Origin: Terriglobia bacterium
GTDB lineage: Bacteria; Acidobacteriota; Terriglobia; Terriglobales; Acidobacteriaceae
Reading direction: 5' to 3'
Length of the DNA: 64,000 nucleotides
Assembly: GCA_020073495.1 (NCBI GenBank)
Contig: JAIQFD010000004.1
Coordinates: forward strand, 237,001 to 301,000
Positions 56,467 through 64,000 of this stretch are shown here, one piece after another. The stretch's first letter is position 1; the number at the start of each line of letters is the position of its first letter. Made by a program: the position numbers and the translations under genes. The notes below the pieces were generated by a model. That model searched no databases. It saw only the letters and a list, made by a program, of their open reading frames with translations, and was not told the DNA's origin.

Positions 56467-56490
56467 CAATAAGTTACCGTCATCTTATTG
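56467..56490. promoter_or_regulatory. palindrome upstream of the hsp20 promoter
   Basis: CAATAAG and CTTATTG form a perfect 7-bp inverted repeat with a 10-bp spacer, 22 bp upstream of the -35 box. The surrounding 100 bp are the AT-richest of the window. It is a candidate operator or activator site. Confidence 0.4.
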
Positions 56491-56584
56491 CTTGCTATTT
56501 GCTTGAACGATTGATTTGTCGCCGTCTGAACGTCGGGCGCGTGGTTTGCCCAGAGGCGCCGCACAGGACAGCGGAGCCTGCGGG

Positions 56585-57775
56585 TCAATCAACGGCCAAG
56601 ATCAGGCACTTCAGGTACGAGGTTTCGGGGATGCCTAACACGACTGGGTGGTCCTGCGCCTGCCCTCGCTTCTCGAGAATGCGAGCCGTGCGCCGTGCAT
56701 CGAGGGCAGCGTCGGTGAGCATGGCCAGGAAATCGGCCTCGCTGACGTGATAGGAGCAGGAGCAGGTGACCAGAATCCCGCCGGGCCGCAGCATCTTCAG
56801 CGCGCGCAGATTGAGCTCCTTGTAGCCGCGCAGGGCGGTGTCGAGGACGCGCCTGGTCTTAGCGAAGGCCGGGGGATCGAGCACGATGGTGTCGTACTGC
56901 TTGCCGCTGTCGGAGTAGTCGCGCAACAGGTCGAAGGCGTTGGCCTCGATCCACTCGATCTCGCAGCCGTTCAGGGACGCGTTCTGGTCGGCCAGCTCCA
57001 GCGCGGGGCGCGAGCTGTCCACGCCGGTCACGCTGCTGCATTGGGACGCCAGGTGAAGCGCGAAGCCGCCCTGGTAGCAGAAAACGTCCAGTGCCTCGCC
57101 CTGGGCGTAGCGCGCGGCGGCAGCGTAGTTTTCCCGCTGGTCGAGGAAGGCTCCAGTCTTCTGACCCGCAGCGGCATCGAAGTGGAACTTGACGCCGTTC
57201 ATGGTGATGACAGTCTGCGTCTTTACTCCGCGCAACGTTCCAGTCTCAGCCGCAGGCAGTTGCTCCAAGTCGCGGATGCGCGGCTCCACCCGTTCGACGA
57301 TGCTGGCGGGCAGAAGTTCCTCCCAGAGCTGCGCCGCGAGTTCATCCTTTCGCTGGTCCATGGCCTGGGTCAGCGCCTGCAGAGAGACGATGTCGCTGTA
57401 ACGGTCCACGATCAGCCCCGGCAGCGCGTCGGCTTCGCTGAACACGATGCGATAAGTGTCGCTCTCCCGCACCACTCGCTTCCGGTATTCGATCGCCGCG
57501 TGCAGCCGCTCCTTGAGCAACTGCGGCAGCTCGGTGGTGGAGAGCAGCTTCGGGGACACCATGCGCAGAGCGATCTGGGAGGCCGCGCTGTACAACGCCG
57601 TGCCCAACATCTTCCCGCGGTGATCATTTACCGCGACCATGGCTCCGGCGGGTGCGCCATCTGCGTCAGCGATATCGGAACGGTACACCCACACGTGCCC
57701 TGCCTTCAGGCGCGCAGCCCCCTTCGCGGTGATCTTGACGACAGGATTATCGGGATGGGCGGTCTTGCTGGACAT
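56585..57775 (-). CDS. class I SAM-dependent rRNA methyltransferase, RlmI-like
   Basis: 396 aa. An N-terminal PUA-like RNA-binding region (KGAARLKAGHVWVYRSDIA) precedes an RlmI/EEHEE-type central part and a Rossmann SAM domain: ALDVFCYQGGFALHLA, then the catalytic NPPY-like LDPPAFAKTRR and VTCSCSYHVSEADF. RlmI methylates C1962 of 23S rRNA; the exact site here is inferred from similarity. The ATG at 57775 gives the normal length; a longer upstream frame is the wrong frame of the next gene. Confidence 0.85.
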   Translation of the reverse strand: MSSKTAHPDNPVVKITAKGAARLKAGHVWVYRSDIADADGAPAGAMVAVNDHRGKMLGTALYSAASQIALRMVSPKLLSTTELPQLLKERLHAAIEYRKRVVRESDTYRIVFSEADALPGLIVDRYSDIVSLQALTQAMDQRKDELAAQLWEELLPASIVERVEPRIRDLEQLPAAETGTLRGVKTQTVITMNGVKFHFDAAAGQKTGAFLDQRENYAAAARYAQGEALDVFCYQGGFALHLASQCSSVTGVDSSRPALELADQNASLNGCEIEWIEANAFDLLRDYSDSGKQYDTIVLDPPAFAKTRRVLDTALRGYKELNLRALKMLRPGGILVTCSCSYHVSEADFLAMLTDAALDARRTARILEKRGQAQDHPVVLGIPETSYLKCLILAVD

Positions 57776-57816
57776 CCGCGTTCCGCAGCTCTGGCTGGAA
57801 TCTCGAAGACCCGGAT

Positions 57817-58872
57817 CTAATGTGCGGCCGGCGCCTCGGCCTGATGCAGCTCGGCGAGCTGGCGCTGGAGCTCGGAGAGCGCCTCGGAGGTGAGTTGTTC
57901 GTCCTCGAAGCTCGGGACGGCCTCGTAGTTCATCCGCCGCCCTGCCTTCACTTCCCCGGCGAAGGCGTGCTTGTAATCGGCATTCGGTACCTGGACGGTA
58001 TCGAGAGCGTGCCCGGTGTCGGCGTCGAAGTAGCGCTTGCGGCACATCCCGTCCGTGTTCTGCATGAAGACGAACACCGAACCGTAGCCGCTGTCCGAAA
58101 GATAGAGCCAGACGGAGCCGGCGACGATCTTCCTGGGCGGGCCTTCGTCCGGCGCCTGGACTGCGTGCTTTGATTCGTCGTAGTACAGGATGCGCTGGCA
58201 GCTGTCGCAGGCGATGATCTGCTCGTTGGTGCGGACCTCGTTGTACGTCTGCGGACGCAGCATCACCTGGCAGGCGCTGCACTTATGGTCGCGCGCCTCC
58301 GCCAGCGCGGTCTTGCGCACCCCGATCACGCGGTCGTAGTAGGCCAGGTGGTCAGGCGCAATCTCTCGGCGCAGGGCGTCACGCTTGGCGTTCCATTGGG
58401 CGAGTTCGGCTTCGTCCTTGGCGGTCACGGCCCGTGCTTCCGCTTTCTCCTTCTCGATGTCGGAGATCTCGGCCTTGAGCTCAGCCTCAGCCGCCTTCTG
58501 TTTCTTTTCCAGTTCTTCGTTGCCGACCATGCCTTCGAGGATCCGGTCCTCGCAAGCGCGGATCTCCTGATCGGCGAACTGGATCTCGTGCATCAGGGCG
58601 CGATACTGGTCGTTGGTCTTCACCGCCAGCGACTGCTCGCGGTACTTGGAGATCTTCTGCTGTTCGTCCTGGATCTTCTGTTCCTGCTTGCGACGGTCGC
58701 TCAGGTTGGCGGAGATTGCAGCCTTGAACTTCTCCACCTGGGCCTTGGTGTCGGCTAACTGGGCCTCGATGGCGGCCACACGTCTGGGCAGGGCGGCGAC
58801 CTCGGCGGTCAGGCGCGCGATCTCGCGTTCGACGCCCTGCAGCTCAATCAGTTTTTCCAGGTCTGGGTTCAT
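57817..58872 (-). CDS. coiled-coil C4 zinc-ribbon protein (CT398/DUF164-like) with extra C-terminal domain
   Basis: 351 aa. Residues 1-175 are a long heptad-rich coiled coil (LEKLIELQGVEREIARL start). Residues 195-235 form a C4 zinc ribbon: HKCSACQVMLRPQTY, then ACDSCQRILYY. This layout is that of the CT398/DUF164 family, usually about 240 aa. The remaining 110 residues are an added domain beginning PRKIVAGSVWLYLSDSGYGSVFVF. Family members have been linked to secretion or tRNA processing, but the function here is unknown. Confidence 0.82.
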   Translation of the reverse strand: MNPDLEKLIELQGVEREIARLTAEVAALPRRVAAIEAQLADTKAQVEKFKAAISANLSDRRKQEQKIQDEQQKISKYREQSLAVKTNDQYRALMHEIQFADQEIRACEDRILEGMVGNEELEKKQKAAEAELKAEISDIEKEKAEARAVTAKDEAELAQWNAKRDALRREIAPDHLAYYDRVIGVRKTALAEARDHKCSACQVMLRPQTYNEVRTNEQIIACDSCQRILYYDESKHAVQAPDEGPPRKIVAGSVWLYLSDSGYGSVFVFMQNTDGMCRKRYFDADTGHALDTVQVPNADYKHAFAGEVKAGRRMNYEAVPSFEDEQLTSEALSELQRQLAELHQAEAPAAH

Positions 58873-59143
58873 CAGGGGGAGCCTGTGGAAATTCTATCAC
58901 GCGCCGCGTCGGCACTCTCCCGCGGATGCGCCCGGAAGAATCCGGTGTATGATGCGCAGCAACGGGGGATTCCGGCCATTGGATCTGGGCGTGATTTCGC
59001 GGAGGAGCCGATGTGATCCGCGATTCCTACGAGCGGACGCAACAAGGATGTGCGCTTGCTCATCCAAGCAGGTGGCGGAAGCCTGCGTTGCGAACGGGTT
59101 TCGGCAAGAGGAGGACGGCGTTCAACGCCGTAAGGGGCCAAGC

Positions 59144-59419
59144 ATGGAGATCCCGGAACGTTTGCAGGAACCGCACAAACCTTCATCCGACGACCAGCTC
59201 GAAGAACTCCGCAAGATTCGCCGGCTGCAGATGATGATGAACATGGTCATGTCTGTCATCAGCCAGGACGAGAACCTCACGGTCGAAGAGGCGTCGGAGC
59301 TGGTGGCCAGCACCAAACGCGCCGCGCTGGCCATGTTCCCGGACAAGGAATTCGCCTTCGACATCCTCTACAAGCCGCGCCTCGAGCGGCTCATGAAGGA
59401 ACGATTCAGGATCCAATAG
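59144..59419 (+). CDS. small conserved-looking hypothetical protein
   Basis: 91 aa from the ATG at 59144, with AAGGGG about 7 bp upstream. It is mostly helical: SSDDQLEELRKIRRLQMMMNMV, VISQDENLTVEEASELVASTK and AFDILYKPRLERLMKERF. A Met-rich stretch in the middle is unusual. No family is recognised. An ACGGCG/CGCCGT hairpin (59115-59131) lies just before the ribosome site. The gene is convergent with the DUF3108 gene and is separated from it by a palindromic element. Confidence 0.6.
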   Translation: MEIPERLQEPHKPSSDDQLEELRKIRRLQMMMNMVMSVISQDENLTVEEASELVASTKRAALAMFPDKEFAFDILYKPRLERLMKERFRIQ

Positions 59420-59429
59420 CAAACCACAG

Positions 59430-59454
59430 ATCCTTCGCGCTTCGCGCTCAGGAT
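59430..59454. repeat. palindromic intergenic element with 7-bp repeat
   Basis: ATCCT and AGGAT enclose GCGC/GCGC around TTC; CTTCGCG occurs twice in tandem at 7-bp spacing. A second inverted pair TGACGCCG/CGGCGTCA (59454-59491) extends it into the end of the next gene. It may terminate both convergent genes. Confidence 0.5.
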
Positions 59455-59488
59455 GACGCCGCCGGACTCGGACGCCCGGCGAACGGCG

Positions 59489-60319
59489 TCACTTCTGCGG
59501 CGGGCGCTCGATGCGCTGCAGGCGGAAGGTGAGCGTCCCCCAGAACATGCGCGCGCGCATCTGCACCGGGATGCGGGCGGCGTCATCCGAGAACCAGATC
59601 CAGACCTTGCCGCGATCCTTCAGCACGCCCGAAGACGCGGTAGGCTGGACGCGGATGGTGCGGAATGTCCCCGCCGGGACCTTCACTTGTTCCCGTGCCT
59701 CTGCACGCACTTCCACGGTCTGGGTGATGTTGCCGTCATTGAGGGGAAAGGTGTAGGTCATTCCCGGTTGCAGCGGCAGCGTGCCCACGTAGTAGACGGC
59801 TGTGAGCACATCGGTCGCGCACGACGGGATCTCGTTCTCCACGTGCTTGCTCTCACCCGACTTCAGGTTCTTCTCGTCGAGGGCGGCCTTGCTTCGCGCG
59901 TAATCGAAGTGGATGTTGGTCTTGCGTCTGCGGAAGCCTTCCTCGGTGTGCTTGAGCAGGTGCGAAGTGCAGAAAGTCTTGGGATCGAAGCTGGACTCGA
60001 AGCGGTCGCGTACCGTGTACAGCAGCGACACGAACCCCGTGGAATCGGCGGTCCCGTAGACGTGCTGTTCGCCGCCGGCTCCCGGCTGCATGCGCAGTGT
60101 CGCCGTCCCCGCCGTCCAGATCTTCCACTCGGCGTCGTACACGTAAGTCTCAAAGTCCGGCCAGTGATGGTCCGGCTCAGGCGCGCGAATGTTGGCCGTG
60201 GGCCCGATAGTGGCAGCCTCCTGCGACAACGCCTGGGGACTCGGCGCCGCCGCCTTAGATTGCAAGGCAAGCCCGGCCAGCACTGCGAGCCCAAGCATCC
60301 AGTGCGCCCAGTTCCCCAC
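59489..60319 (-). CDS. exported DUF3108-family protein
   Basis: 276 aa from a GTG at 60319; an ATG eight codons on is an alternative. A signal peptide (WMLGLAVLAGLALQSKA) precedes a beta-rich DUF3108 domain: YVYDAEWKIWTAGTATLRM, DRFESSFDPKTF, and QVKVPAGTFRTIRVQP. The C-terminal WIWFSDDAARIPVQM is typical. DUF3108 proteins are periplasmic and of unknown function. It is the last visible gene of the LPS-related minus-strand run. Confidence 0.85.
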   Translation of the reverse strand: MGNWAHWMLGLAVLAGLALQSKAAAPSPQALSQEAATIGPTANIRAPEPDHHWPDFETYVYDAEWKIWTAGTATLRMQPGAGGEQHVYGTADSTGFVSLLYTVRDRFESSFDPKTFCTSHLLKHTEEGFRRRKTNIHFDYARSKAALDEKNLKSGESKHVENEIPSCATDVLTAVYYVGTLPLQPGMTYTFPLNDGNITQTVEVRAEAREQVKVPAGTFRTIRVQPTASSGVLKDRGKVWIWFSDDAARIPVQMRARMFWGTLTFRLQRIERPPQK

Positions 60320-60347
60320 AGATCTCGGAAACGCGATCAGAAGTCCT

Positions 60348-60884
60348 CTAATAAAACCTTAGCTTGATCACCAGGGCCACAATCATCGCGATCGCGCCCA
60401 GCAATGCATTGTACTCGCGGTGCTTCAGGTAGCGTTCCCGCGAGAACTCCCCGGGCGCGCCCGCCGGAGTCGATCGGGGAAGCAATCGCGGGACACGCGC
60501 CGCATATTCGTCGAAGCCCTGCAGGTTAGTCCGCAGCCAGGCTTCTTCCCAGCGGATCACGGGGATGTAAACCACCAGCAAGATGGCTGCCATGCCCACG
60601 GCGATCCAAATGCTGCGCGCGGCCAGCGCAAAGCCAGCGCCGAGGAGGATCGATCCGAGATAGAGCGGGTTCCGCGTGTAGGCGTACGGCCCGGATTGCG
60701 TGATCTCCTCTGCTTTGGTCACGTGACCAGAAGCCCAGGCGCGCAATCCCAGCCCGAGAGCCGCCACCGCGCCGCCAGCGCCGATGGACATCCACGTCGG
60801 CCGGGCCAACCACAGGTAGACCCCCGCGAACGCGAATCCCATGGGGATGCGGATGCGCCGCGCCAGTTTTCCCCAATCACGCAT
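60348..60884 (-). CDS. isoprenylcysteine carboxyl methyltransferase-like membrane protein
   Basis: 178 aa integral membrane protein with about four or five helices. The ICMT/phospholipid methyltransferase motif is present: GLRAWASGHVTKAEEITQSGPYAYTRNPLYLGSILLG split across residues 45-90, and RWEEAWLRTNL near 130. Bacterial members methylate unknown lipids or small molecules; there are no prenylated proteins to act on. Its start overlaps waaC by 8 bp, so it is in the same operon. Confidence 0.85.
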   Translation of the reverse strand: MRDWGKLARRIRIPMGFAFAGVYLWLARPTWMSIGAGGAVAALGLGLRAWASGHVTKAEEITQSGPYAYTRNPLYLGSILLGAGFALAARSIWIAVGMAAILLVVYIPVIRWEEAWLRTNLQGFDEYAARVPRLLPRSTPAGAPGEFSRERYLKHREYNALLGAIAMIVALVIKLRFY

Positions 60885-61929
60885 GCGGCGGCTCCAGCAA
60901 TTGCCGGGCAGCGGCGCTCACCTCGTCGGCGGTGATGCTCAGCAGCCCGGGGTCGGAGCCGGCGCGATGTGAATAGGACGTCTCGCTCGTCCGGCTGCGC
61001 AGGACGATGCTCCGCGTGCCGTAGGGGCCGTTGCGCGCGGGATCGGTCGGGCCAAAAATCGCGACCACCGGGACGCGCAGCGCCGCCGCCATGTGCATCG
61101 GTCCGCTGTCACCGCCAACGAACAGCCGCGCCCGCCGGGTCAGCGCCACCAGTTCTCCCACCGAGCACTGGATCGCCTGAGACGTAGCGCCGCTCGCGCC
61201 CACCACGCTTCTCGCCAACTCTTCCTCGCCGGGACCGAAGTTCACCAGCGCGGTCAGGCCGTCCGCAGCCAGTGAGCGCGCGACCTGCCCATACCTCTCG
61301 CCGGGCCACACCTTCGCGCCCCACCCGGCGCCGGGGCTGATCACCACGAACTCGCGGATGGCGCGGCGCCGCAGCTCGGCCTCGCACCAGGTCTCGGTGG
61401 CGGCGGCGCGAGGGAGGAGATCATGGGTCGCGATCTGCGCGCCGTGGGCCAGGGTGGCGACAAGTTCAAGGTTCTGCTCCACTACGTGCGCTGCGCTCGT
61501 CTCCACACAGCGTGTGTACAACATCGCAGCCACACGCTCCTTCGGCCGGGCAAAGCCGGCCACGGTAGGTGCGCCGCTCCAAGATGCGAAGAAAGCTGAC
61601 TTCACCAGGCCCTGGAAATCGATGGCCGCATCGTAGCGCAACGCTGTCAGCTCGCCCGAAACCACGCGCACTTCTCTCCACGTCTCGCCGGAGAACAGCG
61701 CCGCACGCCACGCTTTCGTGTCCACAAGATGGAGTTGATCGACGAGCGGCTTCTCCTGTGCGCCCGCGGGACCCCCCGCGCCTGTCGCCGACAGCAGCTC
61801 GGCCCAGCGCTGTTCGACCACCCAGCCGATGCGCGCACCGGGGATCGCGCGGCGCAGTGCGGCGACCGCAGGCAGGGCGTGCACCACGTCGCCCATCGCG
61901 CCCAGCCGCACGATCAGGATTCTTTCCAT
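60877..61929 (-). CDS. waaC: LPS heptosyltransferase I (WaaC-like, GT9)
   Basis: 350 aa GT9 glycosyltransferase that adds the first heptose to Kdo2-lipid A. Motifs: [50 protein letters not shown] and [24 protein letters not shown]. The ATG at 61929 overlaps the end of the adenylyltransferase gene upstream by 16 bp. Context (heptose kinase and adenylyltransferase just upstream) agrees with the assignment. Heptosyltransferase II is possible but less likely. Confidence 0.9.
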   Translation of the reverse strand: MERILIVRLGAMGDVVHALPAVAALRRAIPGARIGWVVEQRWAELLSATGAGGPAGAQEKPLVDQLHLVDTKAWRAALFSGETWREVRVVSGELTALRYDAAIDFQGLVKSAFFASWSGAPTVAGFARPKERVAAMLYTRCVETSAAHVVEQNLELVATLAHGAQIATHDLLPRAAATETWCEAELRRRAIREFVVISPGAGWGAKVWPGERYGQVARSLAADGLTALVNFGPGEEELARSVVGASGATSQAIQCSVGELVALTRRARLFVGGDSGPMHMAAALRVPVVAIFGPTDPARNGPYGTRSIVLRSRTSETSYSHRAGSDPGLLSITADEVSAAARQLLEPPHA

Positions 61930-62384
61930 CGCCGCAGCATGTCGCTGGTGGAGTGGTCCTTGGAATCGCCGACGATGGCCACCCTCCCCCCGCACTCCAG
62001 CACCGTGTCGCGCTCGGGGACATCGTCGGCGGTGTAGTCGGTGCCCTTGGCGTGAACGTCAGGCCGGATGTCGCGGATGAGCGCGCGCACGTCCGGCTCG
62101 GGGAAGATCACCACGGCGTCCACGTCGGCAAGCGCGGACAGGATCTCGGCGCGCTCCGCGGCGGGCATGCGTGGACGGCCCGATCCCTTGAGAACGCGCA
62201 CCGTGTCGTCGGCATTGACGCCCACGACGAGTTTGCCTCCCAACTGCTTGGCGCCGTGCAGGTAGCGTACGTGTCCTACGTGAAGCACGTCAAAACACCC
62301 ATTGGCCAGCACGATACGCTCGCCTCCACGCCGCCACTCGGCGACGAGGCGCTTGAGTTCTTCGCGATCGAGGATCTTGTCCAT
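61914..62384 (-). CDS. hldC: D-glycero-beta-D-manno-heptose 1-phosphate adenylyltransferase (HldC/HldE C-domain)
   Basis: 156 aa nucleotidyltransferase, equivalent to the second domain of E. coli HldE. The HxGH site lies in [29 protein letters not shown] and [14 protein letters not shown] are family motifs. It makes ADP-heptose for the LPS core. The kinase half is encoded separately upstream (62456-63472), with a repeat element between the two, so this organism has the split form. The ATG at 62384 is used. Confidence 0.92.
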   Translation of the reverse strand: MDKILDREELKRLVAEWRRGGERIVLANGCFDVLHVGHVRYLHGAKQLGGKLVVGVNADDTVRVLKGSGRPRMPAAERAEILSALADVDAVVIFPEPDVRALIRDIRPDVHAKGTDYTADDVPERDTVLECGGRVAIVGDSKDHSTSDMLRRWKES

Positions 62385-62394
62385 GGAGGTGGTT

Positions 62395-62454
62395 GCGGGA
62401 AGAAGTGAGGCTGTAGGAGTCAGTCCCTACCGCCTACCTCCTACTTCCCACAAG
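62395..62454. repeat. imperfect inverted heptamer-periodic element (heptamer element 5)
   Basis: The right arm has consecutive 7-bp units CTACCGC, CTACCTC and CTACTTC (62427-62447). The left arm (GGGAAG and GTAGGAG) is a looser inverse. It fills the gap between the heptose kinase and adenylyltransferase genes. Confidence 0.55.
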
Positions 62455-62455
62455 C

Positions 62456-63472
62456 TCAGTGCCTTGCTGAATCTTTCTCCACCGCCGCAACCAGCTCCGC
62501 GGCAGTGACGGTCGCAGTGCCACGCTTCATGACCACGATGCCGCCCGCGTAGTTCGCCAGGCGCGCGGCGTCTTCGGGTTCCGCACCCGCGGCTAGCGCC
62601 GCCGTGAAGGTTGCGATCACCGTGTCTCCCGCGCCGGTGACGTCGGCCACCTGGTCGGAACCGTAGATCGGGATCGGTACCGGCTTGTGCCTGCGCCGGA
62701 ATGCGACCATGCCGTCGCGCCCGCGCGTGATCACCAGCGATTCGAGTCTCATGCGGCGAATGAGCTGCTCGCCGGCGGCGACTAGGATCGTCGGCTCATC
62801 GGCGACGCGGATGCCCAGCGCCGCCTCGACCTCCAGCTCATTGGGCGTGGCCGCGGTGATGCCCGAGAACTCCAGCATCCGGTAGCGCGAATCCAGCGTC
62901 ACCGGGATGCCCTCGAGCGCACGCGTCGCCTGGATGGCGCGCAGAATGTGCGGCGTGGCGGCGCCGTAGCCGTAATCGGAGACCAGCACCGCGTCCGACG
63001 CCTTGGCGCACTCCCGCGCGTAGCGGGCGATCTGTGCGGCATCGAAGGTGCGCGGCTCGGGCTCGCGGTCCATGCGCACCACCTGCTGCCGCGACGAATG
63101 CGTATGGCCGGCCAGGATGCGCGTCTTGGTCGGCGTCGTGTACCCCTTGAGCTTGATGATCCCGCTCACCGGAATCTTTTTCTGCCGGAAGCGCTGGAGC
63201 AGGGTGCGCCCGGGCTCGTCGTCGCCCACGATGCCCACCGGCAGCACGTTGGAGCCCAGGTCGGCCAGGTTGTAGACGGCATTGCCCGCGCCTCCAGGTA
63301 CCAGGATCCGCTCGCGGTGCTTGAGGATGAGCACCGGCGCCTCGCGCGACACGCGCGCGATCTCGCCGTAGAGGAACTCATCCGCCACCAGGTCGCCCAC
63401 CACGGTGACGGTCACACGCGGGAACGATTCGATGGTGCGGATCAGCCGCTCAGCTTGCTTACTGCGGTTCAT
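62456..63472 (-). CDS. D-glycero-beta-D-manno-heptose-7-phosphate kinase (HldA/RfaE N-domain)
   Basis: 338 aa ribokinase/PfkB-fold enzyme that phosphorylates heptose 7-phosphate for LPS core synthesis. Motifs: VTVVGDLVADEFLYGEIARVSREAPV, VPGGAGNAVYNLADLG, SDYGYGAATP, TPNELEVEAALG and the PfkB signature VTGAGDTVIATF. It corresponds to the first domain of HldE but ends without the adenylyltransferase domain, which is a separate gene. The ATG at 63472 matches the family start. Confidence 0.92.
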   Translation of the reverse strand: MNRSKQAERLIRTIESFPRVTVTVVGDLVADEFLYGEIARVSREAPVLILKHRERILVPGGAGNAVYNLADLGSNVLPVGIVGDDEPGRTLLQRFRQKKIPVSGIIKLKGYTTPTKTRILAGHTHSSRQQVVRMDREPEPRTFDAAQIARYARECAKASDAVLVSDYGYGAATPHILRAIQATRALEGIPVTLDSRYRMLEFSGITAATPNELEVEAALGIRVADEPTILVAAGEQLIRRMRLESLVITRGRDGMVAFRRRHKPVPIPIYGSDQVADVTGAGDTVIATFTAALAAGAEPEDAARLANYAGGIVVMKRGTATVTAAELVAAVEKDSARH

Positions 63473-63521
63473 TCGGGAAGGGCGATTGTACCAGCCAGCG
63501 TCAGCCGCCAGCCATCGGCCG

Positions 63522-64000
63522 TCACAGTGCGGTGCACCGGCGCTGGGCGATGGCACTGAGCATGGAATCGAGGGCCGCCTGGGCGTCCAGGATTTCCAGG
63601 CGGACGGGAACGACTGCCAGCGGATCCAAAGCCGAAAACAGGCCGCCGAGGTTGACCGCATCTTTCTCCGTGGTGACGAAGCCACCCGCCTCGCTGCGCT
63701 GCGCCAGGTGAAGCAGGTCGTGGACGTCCTTTTCTGTGTAGGCGTGATGGTCGCGGAAGACGGCCTCGCCGGCGGGCTCGATGCCCGCTTTTCTTAGTTG
63801 TAAGAAGAAATTCTGGGGCCGTGCGATGCCGCAAAAGGCGATGGGGCGCGCAGGAACGTCTTTCGGCAGAATGCCGCGCCGCGCGCGCCAGAATGTTCTG
63901 GCCGCCGGAAACGCCTCTGGCTCGGCGCCGCTCATCAACGCGACGGCATCGGCGCGCTTCAGTGCGGTAAGCGGCTCGCGCAGGCGGCCGCTCGGCAGCA
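63522..64000 (-). CDS. lpxK: tetraacyldisaccharide 4'-kinase, C-terminal part (runs off the window)
   Basis: Partial: about 159 residues are visible and the frame stays open to base 64000, so the N-terminal P-loop half lies outside. LpxK phosphorylates lipid A precursor at the 4' position. The visible part has LPSGRLREPLTALKRADA, then IAFCGIARPQNFFLQL, FRDHHAYTEKDV and VTTEKDAVNL, all typical of the LpxK C-terminal half. It heads the run of LPS genes on this strand. Confidence 0.92.
   Translation of the reverse strand, partial: LPSGRLREPLTALKRADAVALMSGAEPEAFPAARTFWRARRGILPKDVPARPIAFCGIARPQNFFLQLRKAGIEPAGEAVFRDHHAYTEKDVHDLLHLAQRSEAGGFVTTEKDAVNLGGLFSALDPLAVVPVRLEILDAQAALDSMLSAIAQRRCTAL

Overview
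The window is a gene-dense, GC-rich stretch of bacterial chromosome, made almost entirely of housekeeping and cell-envelope genes with short gaps. No gene-free stretch exceeds about 300 bases, and I found no rRNA, tRNA, CRISPR array, prophage or insertion sequence. The gene families point to an Acidobacteriota member, most likely class Terriglobia (Koribacter-like). They include a carboxypeptidase-regulatory TonB receptor, two M13 peptidases, a DUF4388 response regulator, an EF-G-like second GTPase, an MlaD protein with GxGxxGKL repeats, and LPS heptose genes showing a Gram-negative envelope. The assignment is by family content only; no search was run.

Layout: 0-6.5 kb holds ispE, a DUF805/SRPBCC membrane protein, hicBA, ruvB, a frameshifted small gene and an EF-G-like GTPase. 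6.6-12.2 kb holds a Cys/His-rich secreted protein, a TonB receptor, a CPDC thioredoxin-fold protein and an M13 peptidase. 12.3-19.8 kb holds moaC, a response regulator, mog, a DedA-like protein, ligA and several membrane or secreted proteins. 19.8-22.1 kb is a diguanylate cyclase/PilZ pair. 22.3-29.4 kb is recG, selA, DUF488, acpS and a large aminopropyltransferase-like membrane protein. 29.5-38.7 kb holds the MlaD-like protein, the second M13 peptidase, lipA, cytochrome c, DUF488/DUF3891, a PBP4-type carboxypeptidase and rsmI. 38.7-47.8 kb holds TauE, gatB, rpmB, ridA, rel, a TIGR01777 protein, a selenocysteine peroxiredoxin and an alkyladenine glycosylase. 47.8-53 kb holds panC, panB, a deoxynucleoside kinase, a polysaccharide deacetylase, dtd and folP. 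53-56.5 kb is the heat-shock pair hsp20-clpB. 56.5-64 kb holds an RlmI-like methyltransferase, a zinc-ribbon coiled-coil protein and an LPS cluster (lpxK, rfaE/hldA-like, hldC-like, waaC, ICMT-like).

The most notable finding is at 46593-47045: a Bcp-type peroxiredoxin whose peroxidatic cysteine codon is TGA. A bulged stem-loop starts 9 nt after the TGA, with its apical loop 17 nt downstream, as expected for a bacterial SECIS. The same window encodes SelA, so I call this a selenoprotein rather than a broken gene.

The second is a set of at least five intergenic elements with different sequences but one architecture: 7-bp direct repeats, usually facing an inverted, also 7-bp-periodic arm. One of them supplies the first codons of moaC. 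Other observations are an EF-G paralogue with altered G3 and G4 motifs, a perfect five-copy 34-residue repeat in the MlaD-like protein, and a near-consensus promoter with an adjacent palindrome for hsp20-clpB.
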